Origin: an uncultured Porphyromonadaceae bacterium
Lineage (GTDB): Bacteria; Bacteroidota; Bacteroidia; Bacteroidales; UBA11471
Length of the DNA: 64,000 nucleotides
Assembly: GCA_900542765.1 (NCBI GenBank)
Contig: UQOX01000008.1
Coordinates: 17,487-81,486, forward strand
Direction: 5' to 3'
How positions within the stretch are numbered: position 1 is the first letter of the stretch; every line of letters starts with the position of its first letter. Positions 24,347 to 32,922 of the stretch are shown here, one piece after another. The notes beneath the pieces were generated by a model. It saw nothing but the letters and a program-made list of their open reading frames with translations, was not told the DNA's origin and searched no databases. A program made the translations under genes and the position numbers.

Positions 24347-26809
24347 ATGAATATCTCTTATAATTGGCTGAAAGATTATCTCGATTTTTCCCTTACCCCC
24401 GATGAAGTAGCCTCGGCCCTCACCTCGATAGGTCTCGAAACCGGCGGAGTAGAAGAGGTGCAAGCCGTGAAAGGCGGCCTCGAAGGGCTGGTCATAGGAA
24501 AAGTGCTCACTTGTGAGGAACACCCCAACTCCGACCACCTTCACATCACGACGGTCGACTTGGGCGACGGCCTTCCCACGCAAATCGTTTGCGGTGCACC
24601 CAATGTGGCTGCCGGCCAGACGGTGGTCGTGGCCACCATCGGAACCGTACTCTATGCGGGAGAAGAGAGCTTTACCATCAAGAAATCGAAAATCCGCGGC
24701 GTCGAAAGCAATGGCATGATTTGCGCCGAAGACGAAATCGGTATCGGCACTTCACACGATGGCATCATCGTCTTGCCCGACGGTGTAGCCCCCGGCACCC
24801 CCGCGAAAAAATACTATAACCTCGAAAGCGACTATGTATTGGAGGTCGACATTACCCCCAACCGGGTCGATGCCGCATCGCACTATGGCGTGGCCCGCGA
24901 CTTGGCCGCATGGCTCAAACAGAACGGGTATGCTTACACCCTGAAACGTCCCTCGGTCGAAGATTTCAAAATCGATGACCCCGCCGGCAAGGCTGTTTCG
25001 GTGACGGTCGAGAACAGCGAAGCCTGTCCCCGATACAGCGGTCTGACCATACGCAACGTGAAAGTGACCGAAAGTCCCGAATGGCTCAAAAAACATCTCT
25101 TGGCCATCGGTCTCCGACCCATCAACAACGTTGTCGACATCACCAATTATCTCTTGCACGAGACGGGACAACCCATGCACTGCTTCGACGTGTCACAGAT
25201 TGCCGGAGAGAAAATCATCGTCAAGACCTTGCCCGAAGGGACCCCCTTCGTCACCCTCGATGAGGTGGAGCGCAAACTCTCCGACCACGACCTCATGATA
25301 TGTAACGAACGTGAGGGCATGTGTATCGCCGGCGTGTTTGGCGGCCTGCAATCGGGCGTGACGATGCAGACGACCGACGTCTTCCTCGAATCGGCCTATT
25401 TCAATCCCATGTGGGTGCGCAAGACAGCCCGCCGTCACGGCCTCAGCACCGACTCGTCATTCCGTTTTGAACGCGGTGCCGACCCCAACAACACGGTGTA
25501 TGTGCTCAAACGTGCCGCCATGCTGGTGAAAGAGTTGGCCGGTGGAGAAATCGTGGGCGACATCGTCGATGTCTATCCGCAGCCCATCTCCAATTATCCC
25601 GTGACCCTCAGCTACGACCGCATCAATACCCTCATAGGGAAAAACATTCCCTGCGATACGGTCAAGAGCATACTCGCTTCGCTCGAAATCGAAATCGTGG
25701 AAGAAAAAGACGGCGTTTTGTCGTTGCTTGTTCCCACCTATCGTGTCGATGTGCGTCGCGACGTCGATGTCATCGAAGACATACTCCGCATCTACGGATA
25801 CAACAATGTGGAGTTTACCGATACGGTACACTCCAACCTTTCCTATAAAACCGATACCGACAGCAGTTTCCAGCTCCAAAACTTGGTGGCCGAGCAACTC
25901 GTGGGTTGCGGGTTCAACGAAATCATGAACAACTCGTTGACCAAGTCGTCCTATTACACATCGCTGGAAAGTTACCCCGAGAGCCATTGCGTGAAACTGA
26001 TGAACCCGCTGAGCGCCGACCTGAGCGTCTTGCGCCAGACCCTCCTCTTCGGCGGTTTGGAAAGCATTGCCCGCAACGTCAATCGCCGTCGTCCCGACCT
26101 GCATCTCTTTGAGTTTGGCAACTGCTACTCATTCAATCCCGAGGCCGATGCTTCGCAAAAGATACTCAACCCTTACAGCGAATCGCTGCACCTTGGCCTG
26201 TGGATTACCGGACACCGCGTTTCGGGAAATTGGGCGCATGCCGATGAGAAGACCAATGTCTTCGAGTTGAAAGCCTATGTCGAGAATATCTTCACCCGCC
26301 TTGGCGTGGAGAGCGGACGCCTGCTCATGACACAGACTGCCGACGAACTCTTCTCGGCCGCCCTGTCGGTTACCACGCGCGACGGGAAAGAAGTCGCGCG
26401 CCTGGGTATCGTCTCGGGCAAAGTATTGCACCGTTTCGACATCGATGCCGAGGTATGCTTTGCCGACTTGCACTGGTCGCTTCTCATGCGACTGGCCGGG
26501 AAAAAGGTTACCTTTACCGACATACCCAAGTTCCCGAGCGTAAAACGCGACTTGGCGCTGTTGCTCGACAAGCAAATCACTTTTGCCCAAGTAGAGAAGG
26601 CCGCCTTCGAAGCCGAGAAGAAACTCATCAAGGAGGTCACCCTCTTCGACGTGTACGAAGGGAAAAACTTGCCCGAAGGCAAAAAGTCATACGCCATATC
26701 GTTGCTTCTTGAAGATGAGACCAAGACACTCAACGATAAGCAAATAGAGCATATTATGAGCCGCGTCATCACCAACCTGCAAAACAAGTTGGGCGCATCA
26801 CTGAGATAA
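24347..26809 (+). CDS. pheT: phenylalanine-tRNA ligase beta subunit
   Basis: The beta chain of the tetrameric synthetase that charges tRNA-Phe. The 820-residue protein has the standard order: N-terminal helix MNISYNWLKDYLDF, EMAP/tRNA-binding domain (about 40-150), the B3/B4 editing domain (about 210-390), B5 (about 400-475), the core domain (about 490-700) and the C-terminal FDX-ACB anticodon-binding domain (about 725-820, KFPSVKRDLALLLD). The length is normal. The alpha subunit gene is not adjacent, which is common in Bacteroidota. Confidence 0.97.
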   Translation: MNISYNWLKDYLDFSLTPDEVASALTSIGLETGGVEEVQAVKGGLEGLVIGKVLTCEEHPNSDHLHITTVDLGDGLPTQIVCGAPNVAAGQTVVVATIGTVLYAGEESFTIKKSKIRGVESNGMICAEDEIGIGTSHDGIIVLPDGVAPGTPAKKYYNLESDYVLEVDITPNRVDAASHYGVARDLAAWLKQNGYAYTLKRPSVEDFKIDDPAGKAVSVTVENSEACPRYSGLTIRNVKVTESPEWLKKHLLAIGLRPINNVVDITNYLLHETGQPMHCFDVSQIAGEKIIVKTLPEGTPFVTLDEVERKLSDHDLMICNEREGMCIAGVFGGLQSGVTMQTTDVFLESAYFNPMWVRKTARRHGLSTDSSFRFERGADPNNTVYVLKRAAMLVKELAGGEIVGDIVDVYPQPISNYPVTLSYDRINTLIGKNIPCDTVKSILASLEIEIVEEKDGVLSLLVPTYRVDVRRDVDVIEDILRIYGYNNVEFTDTVHSNLSYKTDTDSSFQLQNLVAEQLVGCGFNEIMNNSLTKSSYYTSLESYPESHCVKLMNPLSADLSVLRQTLLFGGLESIARNVNRRRPDLHLFEFGNCYSFNPEADASQKILNPYSESLHLGLWITGHRVSGNWAHADEKTNVFELKAYVENIFTRLGVESGRLLMTQTADELFSAALSVTTRDGKEVARLGIVSGKVLHRFDIDAEVCFADLHWSLLMRLAGKKVTFTDIPKFPSVKRDLALLLDKQITFAQVEKAAFEAEKKLIKEVTLFDVYEGKNLPEGKKSYAISLLLEDETKTLNDKQIEHIMSRVITNLQNKLGASLR

Positions 26810-26846
26810 ATATCACATCAAATAATAATAAAAAGAAAATACCAAT

Positions 26847-27575
26847 ATGGGAAGAGCATTTGAATACCGAAAAGCCCGTAAGCTCAAACGTTGGGGCAAT
26901 ATGGCCCGCACTTTTACAAAACTCGGAAAAGAGATCTCCATCGCTGTGAAAGCCGGCGGTCCCGACCCCGACTCCAATCCTCGTCTGCGTGTGCTCATGC
27001 AGAACGCCAAGGCAGCCAACATGCCCAAGGAAAATGTAGAACGTGCCATCAAGAAAGCCACCTCCAAGGAGGAAGGCGATTACAAGGAGGTACTATTCGA
27101 AGGATACGGACCTTACGGAATCGCCATTGTCGTGGAGACGGCGACAGACAACAATAACCGCACGGTGGCCAATATTCGCAGTTACTTCAATAAGTTCGGC
27201 GGTTCGCTCGGTACTTCGGGCAGCCTCTCGTTCCTTTTCGACCACAAGAGCGTTTTCCACATCAAACCCAAAGATGGCGTTTCCCTCGAAGACCTTGAAC
27301 TCGAATTGATCGATTTCGGTGTCGATGAAGTAGATGCCGATGAAGAGGAAATCGTAATCTATGGTGAGTTTGAGTCGTTCAACGCCATACAGAAATATCT
27401 CGAAGACAACGGTTTTGAGATTACCAGCGCCGAGTTTGAACGCATTCCCAATGACACCAAGGAACTCACCGAGGAACAACGTGCCCAGATTGAGAAACTC
27501 ATCGAGCGCATCGAAGAAGACGAAGATGTGCAGAATGTGTTCCACAATATGAAAGAAAGCGACGAAGAAGAATAA
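26847..27575 (+). CDS. YebC/PmpR family protein
   Basis: A 242-residue member of a widespread three-domain family described as DNA-binding regulators and, more recently, as helpers of translation at proline-rich stretches. The N-terminal domain (about 1-75) has the canonical KRWGNMARTFTKLGKEI and NAKAANMPKENVERAIKKA segments; the middle has YGPYGIAIVVETATDNNNRT. The C-terminus is acidic, as usual. It starts 37 bases after pheT and may be co-transcribed, with a terminator after it. Confidence 0.93.
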   Translation: MGRAFEYRKARKLKRWGNMARTFTKLGKEISIAVKAGGPDPDSNPRLRVLMQNAKAANMPKENVERAIKKATSKEEGDYKEVLFEGYGPYGIAIVVETATDNNNRTVANIRSYFNKFGGSLGTSGSLSFLFDHKSVFHIKPKDGVSLEDLELELIDFGVDEVDADEEEIVIYGEFESFNAIQKYLEDNGFEITSAEFERIPNDTKELTEEQRAQIEKLIERIEEDEDVQNVFHNMKESDEEE

Positions 27576-27596
27576 ATATCTCTTCCTGAAAACATG

Positions 27597-27632
27597 ACGC
27601 CGGGAAGTGATTCTCACCTGCCCGGCGTTTTT
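27597..27632 (+). terminator. intrinsic terminator after the YebC gene
   Basis: ACGCCGGG at 27597-27604 pairs with CCCGGCGT at 27621-27628, with partial pairing inside, then TTTTT. It ends just before the next small gene. Confidence 0.85.
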
Positions 27633-27644
27633 ATTTCACAAGCT

Positions 27645-28094
27645 ATGAAGAAAGCCATAGTTCTGTTGTTCTCCTTTGCCGGTCTCTTTTCCGCATGTCG
27701 GGAATCGGAGCGGGAAGATGTGTTGAATGCGGTCTTGTCGGTCCCTTGCGACGCGGCGTGTATCCAAACCTATATGCGGGAGAATGTCTACATCGATGTC
27801 GACATAAAGGCTCTTGCCCGTGCGATATGTGCCGGCGAAGAGGTCGATGCCGGCCTTATGGCTCAGGCCAAAGTGGCTCTTTTCCGCTATTTTTCGCATG
27901 TAACCGTCGAAGGCGGGCATTATCGCTGCGAGATGAGTTCAGGCGAGGGCATGGCCCTTTCCCCTCGGTTGTTCGATGCCTTGCAGGAGAATCTTCAAGA
28001 AATGAACCGCGGTGTTGACGCGATGCGTCGTCGCGATGCAACCCTCCAACTACCGCCTGTCGATTCGGCCTATTTGCAATCCCTGCTACGCTAA
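27645..28094 (+). CDS. hypothetical small lipoprotein
   Basis: A 149-residue product with a lipoprotein signal ending FSAC (Cys18) when started at the ATG 27645; the longer frame from 27594 runs through a terminator. The mature part is mostly helical, with two further Cys pairs (CDAACI near 36-41). I do not recognise a family. It lies between two terminators and so is probably its own unit or weak read-through from yebC. Confidence 0.65.
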   Translation: MKKAIVLLFSFAGLFSACRESEREDVLNAVLSVPCDAACIQTYMRENVYIDVDIKALARAICAGEEVDAGLMAQAKVALFRYFSHVTVEGGHYRCEMSSGEGMALSPRLFDALQENLQEMNRGVDAMRRRDATLQLPPVDSAYLQSLLR

Positions 28095-28108
28095 GACAAG
28101 GAAATGAA

Positions 28109-28140
28109 AAAGCCTCCGCTATTATAGCGGAGGCTTCTTT
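28109..28140. terminator. bidirectional terminator
   Basis: AGCCTCCGCT at 28111-28120 pairs with AGCGGAGGCT at 28126-28135, with T-rich flanks on both strands. It serves the small lipoprotein gene and prmA, which converge here. Confidence 0.88.
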
Positions 28141-28167
28141 GTTTATGGCGATAGGGGGGGGAATGTC

Positions 28168-29013
28168 CTATTCTTTCACAAAGCGGGCGGCCACCCAGTT
28201 GTTCTTTTCGAGATGGTCTTTGTAGAGCAAGCCATATTGACGGGCGCAGGCTTGCAGTGTGGGCAAATCTTGGGTATAAAATCCGCTCATATAGATTGTG
28301 CTGCCTGTGTGCATGACCGAAGCATAAGCCTGCATGTTGTCGAGGTGAATGTTGCGGTTGATGTTGGCCAGTACCGTGTCGTAGAGGCGTCCGTCGCCGA
28401 GGAGCGATTTGTCGCCCAGCAATACGTCGATACCGTCGATATGGTTGAGGCGGATATTCTCTAAGGCATTTTGGTAGGCCCACTCGTCGATGTCGATGGC
28501 CGTGGCCGATGTCGCGCCGCGCATGCGGGCGAGAATGGCAAGAATGGCCGTCCCGCAACCCATGTCGAGGACATTTTCTCCCGTGAAGTCGTGACGCAAT
28601 ATCCATTCGAGCATGAGCGATGTTGTTTCGTGATGGCCGGTACCGAATGCCATTTTGGGGTCGATGACGATTTTATACCGGGCTTCGGGCACGTCGGTGT
28701 GGAAAGTGCTGTGTATGACACATTCGTTGCCTATGACGATGGGCTTGAAGTAGTGTTTTTCCCACTCTTCGTTCCAATTCTGGTCGGCATAGTGGTTGCA
28801 CGACCATTCGATTTCGGCCTCGACCGGCAGATGGCCGATGGTTTCAAGCAGTGCCGGTTCGGAATACTTGTCTTCGGGAATGTAGGCGCTCATGCCGGTA
28901 GCGTCGGGAACAAAGCTGTCGTAACCGGCTTCCACCAGTAAGGCGGCGAGGACATCGGTAACCAAAGCCACGTCGTCGGCTTTGACATTGAGGCGTATTT
29001 CGATGTATTTCAT
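28168..29013 (-). CDS. prmA: ribosomal protein L11 methyltransferase
   Basis: Transfers methyl groups from S-adenosylmethionine to L11. The 281-residue protein has an N-terminal substrate-recognition region (about 1-100) and a class I methyltransferase domain with VLDMGCGTAILAILA (about 149-163) and the acidic AIDIDEWA strand end; the catalytic-site LANINRNI segment follows. It is downstream of a TPR-type gene on the same strand, 14 bases apart, so the two likely form an operon. Confidence 0.94.
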   Translation of the reverse strand: MKYIEIRLNVKADDVALVTDVLAALLVEAGYDSFVPDATGMSAYIPEDKYSEPALLETIGHLPVEAEIEWSCNHYADQNWNEEWEKHYFKPIVIGNECVIHSTFHTDVPEARYKIVIDPKMAFGTGHHETTSLMLEWILRHDFTGENVLDMGCGTAILAILARMRGATSATAIDIDEWAYQNALENIRLNHIDGIDVLLGDKSLLGDGRLYDTVLANINRNIHLDNMQAYASVMHTGSTIYMSGFYTQDLPTLQACARQYGLLYKDHLEKNNWVAARFVKE

Positions 29014-29027
29014 GGTGTCTCTTTCTG

Positions 29028-29777
29028 TTATGAATTGCCAAGTTCGTCGAGGATACGAGGATACAAGACGTTTTTCAGGTGCGGATATTCGGGGTATAGC
29101 TCCATGGCCTTGCTGAAATATTCATGCGCTTTCTCGTAGTTTTGGTCTTTCTCTTCGACCAGCCCGAGGGTGATGATGAGTTGCAGGTACATCCAGTTGT
29201 TGCTGCGGAGAGACTCGTCGTTTTCATACAGTTGCAAGGCTTTCCGGTAATACTCTCTCGATTGTTGCGTGTTTCCACCGAAAACGTCGGGCATGTAGAA
29301 CAGAATGTTGGCGCTCCATATATTTACGTCAGGGTTGTCGGGCGCTGTTTTCTCGGCTTTACGGGCGTGTTGCAGCATGCCGTGGGCCAATGTGGCTGCT
29401 TTGAGAGGGGAGAGGGCGATTTGGAATCCCTGGAAATTGGCCATAAGTCCCGACAGCCTGCCGTCTTCGGGATTGGCTTTGACAAGAGGTTCGACAATAG
29501 ACAGGGCTTCATTGAGCACTTTGCGAGCCTCTTTTTTCTCTCCGATGTCGATGAGGTGTCCCACCAAGCCGTAGTAGTATGAGAGCAACTCTACCTTGTC
29601 GTCGAGCGATTGACAGGCCGAGTCGTTTTTCATTGTGGCAATGATTTTATCCCATTGCAGAATGTTGCCCGAGACAAAAAGGTCGAACGTCGTTTTCCGA
29701 TAAGGACTTTCGGCTTCTGCCGTACCGGAAACGAACAGGGCGAAGAGAAGAAATAAGGCAAAGGTTTTTTTCATCAT
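29028..29777 (-). CDS. periplasmic TPR-like protein
   Basis: A 249-residue exported protein with a signal peptide ending AEA-ESPYRK and helix pairs that read as tetratricopeptide-like repeats (for example REYYRKALQLYEN and AHEYFSKAMELYPEYP). A start at 29774 is equally good. TPR units usually mediate protein contacts, and no enzymatic motif is present. A -7 box, TATCTTTG, lies on the minus strand at 29862-29869. Its partner is unknown. Confidence 0.8.
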   Translation of the reverse strand: MMKKTFALFLLFALFVSGTAEAESPYRKTTFDLFVSGNILQWDKIIATMKNDSACQSLDDKVELLSYYYGLVGHLIDIGEKKEARKVLNEALSIVEPLVKANPEDGRLSGLMANFQGFQIALSPLKAATLAHGMLQHARKAEKTAPDNPDVNIWSANILFYMPDVFGGNTQQSREYYRKALQLYENDESLRSNNWMYLQLIITLGLVEEKDQNYEKAHEYFSKAMELYPEYPHLKNVLYPRILDELGNS

Positions 29778-29861
29778 TAGGGTATCTTTTTACAGAAGTC
29801 CTGAACAGTGCGAAAACACGACAGATGCGTTTTCCCGAAGCCTTGTTCAAGAAATCGGGGG

Positions 29862-29869
29862 CAAAGATA
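29862..29869 (-). promoter_or_regulatory. -7 box TATCTTTG for the TPR gene-prmA unit
   Basis: On the minus strand this matches TAnnTTTG, 85 bases before the TPR-type gene. No good -33 TTTG was found. Confidence 0.45.
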
Positions 29870-30004
29870 CGACTTTTATACGACTTTTCATGTCGGTACC
29901 AATCCTTTCCTTGTATGAAAATACGCCGGAATTGTCCTGAAACACCTTTTCGGCACAAGGTGATAATAGTCGGGAAGATACTCGTCGTTTCGAAAAGTTT
30001 TTGC

Positions 30005-30012
30005 TATTTTTG
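30005..30012 (+). promoter_or_regulatory. -7 box TATTTTTG for cysK
   Basis: This fits TAnnTTTG and lies 22 bases before the cysK ATG. The -33 element is not clear. Confidence 0.5.
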
Positions 30013-30034
30013 TATTTTATAAAGAACTGAAAAC

Positions 30035-30967
30035 ATGAGCCATATTGCCAAACAGATGACCGAACTTATCGGTAATACCCCGATGCTCGAACTTGCGGGT
30101 ATCGCTCGCAAATATTCCCTCGCAGCGCACATCGTCGCCAAACTCGAAAGTTTCAATCCCGGTGGGAGCGTCAAGGACCGCACGGCCTTGTCGATGATAG
30201 AAGATGCCGAGGTGCGGGGGCTGTTGGTGCCCGGTGCGACGATTGTCGAGCCTACCAGCGGCAATACCGGTGTAGGCATCGCATGGATTGCCGCCGTGAG
30301 GGGGTATCGTACGATACTCACCATGCCCGAGACCATGAGCATCGAGCGGCAGCGTTTGTTACGGGCCATGGGAGCGGAGCTGGTGCTTACACCCGGAGCC
30401 GGAGGCATGGCCGGAGCCATTGCCAAAGCCGAAGAGTTGTTGACGACCATTCCGCAGGCCGTCATGTTGCGTCAGTTCGAGAACAAGGCCAATCCCGCCG
30501 TGCATCGGCGTACGACGGCCGAGGAGATATGGCGCGACACCGACGGTGCTGTCGATATTTTTGTGGCGGGTGTAGGCACGGGCGGAACGCTTTCGGGGGT
30601 GGCCGAGGGGTTGAAACATCGTAATGCCCGGGTCTTGACGGTCGCCGTGGAGCCGGCTTCATCGGCGGTGCTTTCGGGCGGTTGCCCGGGGGGGCACAAG
30701 TTGCAGGGCATAGGAGCCGGTTTCGTGCCTGAGACCTACGACGGGAAGTGGGTCGACGAGATTATGACGGTTACCGATGAAGATGCGATGCGCATGGGGC
30801 GGGAGCTTGTGGCTTGCGACGGCGTTTTTGCCGGTATCTCGTCGGGTGCAGCCGTGAGTGCGGCCGTGCGGTTGGCGGCTCGGCCCGAGAATGCCGGCAA
30901 ACTCATTGTGGCGCTGCTGCCCGATACCGGCGAACGGTACCTCTCGACCGAGCTTTTTGGCGGTTGA
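30035..30967 (+). CDS. cysK: cysteine synthase A (O-acetylserine sulfhydrylase)
   Basis: Makes cysteine from O-acetylserine and sulfide using pyridoxal phosphate. The 310-residue protein has the cofactor lysine Lys47 in PGGSVKDR, the substrate loop [10 protein letters not shown], and a glycine-rich phosphate loop [10 protein letters not shown]. Length and motifs are typical of CysK/CysM; CysK is preferred from the overall sequence pattern. It is monocistronic, with a promoter and a strong terminator. Confidence 0.95.
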   Translation: MSHIAKQMTELIGNTPMLELAGIARKYSLAAHIVAKLESFNPGGSVKDRTALSMIEDAEVRGLLVPGATIVEPTSGNTGVGIAWIAAVRGYRTILTMPETMSIERQRLLRAMGAELVLTPGAGGMAGAIAKAEELLTTIPQAVMLRQFENKANPAVHRRTTAEEIWRDTDGAVDIFVAGVGTGGTLSGVAEGLKHRNARVLTVAVEPASSAVLSGGCPGGHKLQGIGAGFVPETYDGKWVDEIMTVTDEDAMRMGRELVACDGVFAGISSGAAVSAAVRLAARPENAGKLIVALLPDTGERYLSTELFGG

Positions 30968-30990
30968 CATACTTGGATTTATACTGCAAC

Positions 30991-31026
30991 AAAAAAGCGT
31001 AGCTCCCGCCGGGGCTACGCTTTTTT
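30991..31026. terminator. bidirectional terminator after cysK
   Basis: AAAAAAGCGTAGC pairs with GCTACGCTTTTTT around a short GC-rich loop. It serves cysK and the convergent lipoprotein gene. Confidence 0.92.
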
Positions 31027-31050
31027 GTCATGAAATATAATCGTCGAAGA

Positions 31051-31563
31051 TTATTTCTTTTGGGCCGAGATCTCGATATTTACGGTTTGTTCAAGGAGCG
31101 GAGCAGCAGCTTCGATCGAAAGGTTGGCGGCACCTGCTTTGGTAACCGTACCGGTGAGGCTGTTGATGACAACGTCCATTCCGATGATGTTCTTTTCGAG
31201 GTCCATATCCTGTCCGTTGATGGTCAGTTTTTCGCTATCAGCGGTGCTGGGTACGTCATTTACTTCGAGGGTGAGCGCTCCGATAATCAAGATGGAATCA
31301 TTGATGGAGAGCGAGGTGGCGTTTTCTTGTTGGTTGAGGGTGAACGTTACAGGGCTCGAAGATAGTGCGGGGTTAAAGGCTTCGAAGAAGTTTTCACCAT
31401 TCACAAGGATTTCGATGTTGCCATCGTATTCGCCCGTGGCGTTTACGTTGTTGGTAATACCGTTGTTGATTGAGTTGTCATCATCTTTGTTGTCATCGCC
31501 GCAGGCAACGAATGCGAGGGGCATGGCCATGAACATGAACAGATAAATCAAGTTCTTTTTCAT
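31051..31563 (-). CDS. hypothetical lipoprotein, possibly calycin-like
   Basis: A 170-residue lipoprotein with a signal ending FVAC (Cys20) followed by an Asp/Asn-rich linker. The rest is rich in short beta strands (GEYDGNIEILVNG, LIIGALTLEVNDV), which recalls calycin-like lipid-binding domains of Bacteroidota, but that is only a resemblance. I placed the start at 31563, behind a -7 box at 31594-31601; the longer open frame to 31659 crosses the promoter. It is a single-gene unit. Confidence 0.75.
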   Translation of the reverse strand: MKKNLIYLFMFMAMPLAFVACGDDNKDDDNSINNGITNNVNATGEYDGNIEILVNGENFFEAFNPALSSSPVTFTLNQQENATSLSINDSILIIGALTLEVNDVPSTADSEKLTINGQDMDLEKNIIGMDVVINSLTGTVTKAGAANLSIEAAAPLLEQTVNIEISAQKK

Positions 31564-31593
31564 AATACTTTTTTTTAATTGTAATTTCGGGCG

Positions 31594-31601
31594 CAAAGAT
31601 A
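31594..31601 (-). promoter_or_regulatory. -7 box TATCTTTG for the lipoprotein gene
   Basis: On the minus strand this matches TAnnTTTG, 31 bases before the ATG. A T-rich TTTTTTCG about 19 bases further upstream may act as the -33 element. Confidence 0.55.
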
Positions 31602-31697
31602 ATGCTTTTTGGGTGAATGCGAAAAAACTTTCGAAATATTTTGCGTTTTCTTCCCCCAAAAAATAAACGATGACAATTACAGACGGATAGTCCCGAT

Positions 31698-31940
31698 TTA
31701 TTTTCGGAATAGGCCGCGTATCTTCCTGAACATGCGCAAGCTGGTAATTATTCCCTCAAACAGGGCCACACTCACCGAGAAGCGTTTCATTATCGAGAAC
31801 GGGGAGTTTCCCATTCGGTAGAAAGGTGCCAAGGTATCCCAGTAGGTTTGTGCCAGTTCGCTGTGTTGCCTGGCTATTTTGGCCCGCACCTCGGCTTTTT
31901 GTCGGGCCAGCGATTTCATGGTTATTTTCGTTTCGTTCAT
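31698..31940 (-). CDS. conserved small protein of the YtxH/holin-like trio
   Basis: An 80-residue basic protein, mostly helical, with an N-terminal coiled-coil-like part (about 1-30) and a hydrophobic stretch near 52-66 (SVSVALFEGIITSLRM). Its ATG overlaps the stop of the upstream holin-like gene by four bases, so the two are translationally coupled. The function is unknown; context suggests an envelope or stress role. Confidence 0.75.
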   Translation of the reverse strand: MNETKITMKSLARQKAEVRAKIARQHSELAQTYWDTLAPFYRMGNSPFSIMKRFSVSVALFEGIITSLRMFRKIRGLFRK

Positions 31941-32329
31941 AGCTCGTTGTTGGTGTTTGAGGTGAAGTCGTTTTGGCCTTCTTTCGGCGTGAGGAACATT
32001 TTATAGAAGAAGCGCAATATGGGGTTGACGATGCAACTGCGGCGCAGGAGCCACAAAACGACAAATAGCAACAAGAAGAAACCGGCCATGATGGAATAGG
32101 CGGCAACGGCTCCTGTATATATTTGTATGAGATGAACGACAGAGAGGGAAAGATAAAGCAGCGCAATGGCAATGAGGATAATGGCCAATATGAGGAAGAT
32201 GAGAGAAGAGACAATGCGTGTCAATTTTTCGACGCTGTCGAGTTTCACCCATTCACATTGTAGCGAAAGGTATTGTTTTATCTCCGCAATGACTTGGCGC
32301 AAGGAGGGGGTTGGGTTGGAGGTGCTCAT
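31937..32329 (-). CDS. phage-holin-superfamily-like membrane protein (DUF1469 type)
   Basis: A 130-residue protein with an amphipathic N-terminal helix (about 8-35), two transmembrane helices (about 41-65 and 72-95) and a basic tail. Such proteins are listed as phage holin family or putative Actinobacterial Holin-X, but they are normal chromosomal proteins and no phage genes are near. It lies between a YtxH-type gene and a small basic protein, a common Bacteroidota arrangement. A pore-forming role is not supported. Confidence 0.8.
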   Translation of the reverse strand: MSTSNPTPSLRQVIAEIKQYLSLQCEWVKLDSVEKLTRIVSSLIFLILAIILIAIALLYLSLSVVHLIQIYTGAVAAYSIMAGFFLLLFVVLWLLRRSCIVNPILRFFYKMFLTPKEGQNDFTSNTNNEL

Positions 32330-32411
32330 AAGTGTGGATATTCGTTGAGTGGCATAAAGATTTCCCGGCAGCCAAATGGGCGACCGGGAAATCTTTTAAA
32401 TTCAGTGAGAA

Positions 32412-32633
32412 TCAGTCTTCTGCTTCAACTGATTTGTCAAGTTTGAGCTTGGCGGCAATTTTGTTGACGAGGTTTTCCATATCCTCGCGGCTCAGTTTGA
32501 TGCCGTTCTCACGAAGAACTTCATTGATTTTACTACGCGTGTCTTCGCCTTTTTCAGGGGCGAAAAGTATCCCGATGGCAGCACCGATGGCAGCACCTGT
32601 CAGGAAGCCGGCTAATAAAGAAGCACATTTCAT
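32412..32633 (-). CDS. YtxH-domain small membrane protein
   Basis: A 73-residue protein with a glycine/alanine-rich N-terminal membrane segment (LLAGFLTGAAIGAAIGILF, about 5-23) followed by the APEKGEDTR motif typical of YtxH, and a charged helical tail. YtxH proteins are linked to general stress in Firmicutes; here the role is unknown. It is the first gene of the three-gene minus-strand set, with a -7 box at 32662-32669. Confidence 0.85.
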   Translation of the reverse strand: MKCASLLAGFLTGAAIGAAIGILFAPEKGEDTRSKINEVLRENGIKLSREDMENLVNKIAAKLKLDKSVEAED

Positions 32634-32661
32634 AATACCGAAATTTTTTATGGGTTTACCA

Positions 32662-32669
32662 CAAAGATA
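32662..32669 (-). promoter_or_regulatory. -7 box TATCTTTG for the YtxH trio
   Basis: On the minus strand this matches TAnnTTTG, 29 bases before the YtxH ATG. Confidence 0.5.
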
Positions 32670-32867
32670 ACAAAAAAATTATTGGTTGTATCATGCGGCG
32701 AAAGAAAAATACGCTTTTTTACCTATTTTGTGGCCTTAGAGAATAAAAAAACAATAAAGCCGAATAAAGTAAGATACATTGATATACTTATTATAGGGAT
32801 ATATCCTTAACTTTATAGAAGATCGGCGGCAGCTCGGCGTAATCAAACTTGAAAACTTCTTTTCTTG

Positions 32868-32898
32868 TTTGCCTCTGCGCTCCCTTTTACTATCTTTG
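32868..32898 (+). promoter_or_regulatory. promoter of uvrA
   Basis: A perfect Bacteroidota promoter: TTTG at 32868-32871, a 19-base spacer, TATCTTTG at 32891-32898. It lies 25 bases before the ATG at 32923 and argues against the in-frame TTG at 32911. Confidence 0.85.
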
Positions 32899-32922
32899 CA
32901 AACTGAATAATTGCGAGCAGAA

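Noticed and set aside
31937..32329. Possible prophage remnant suggested by the holin-like annotation.
   Set aside because: No other phage gene, integrase or attachment site is near; this family is common in normal chromosomes.
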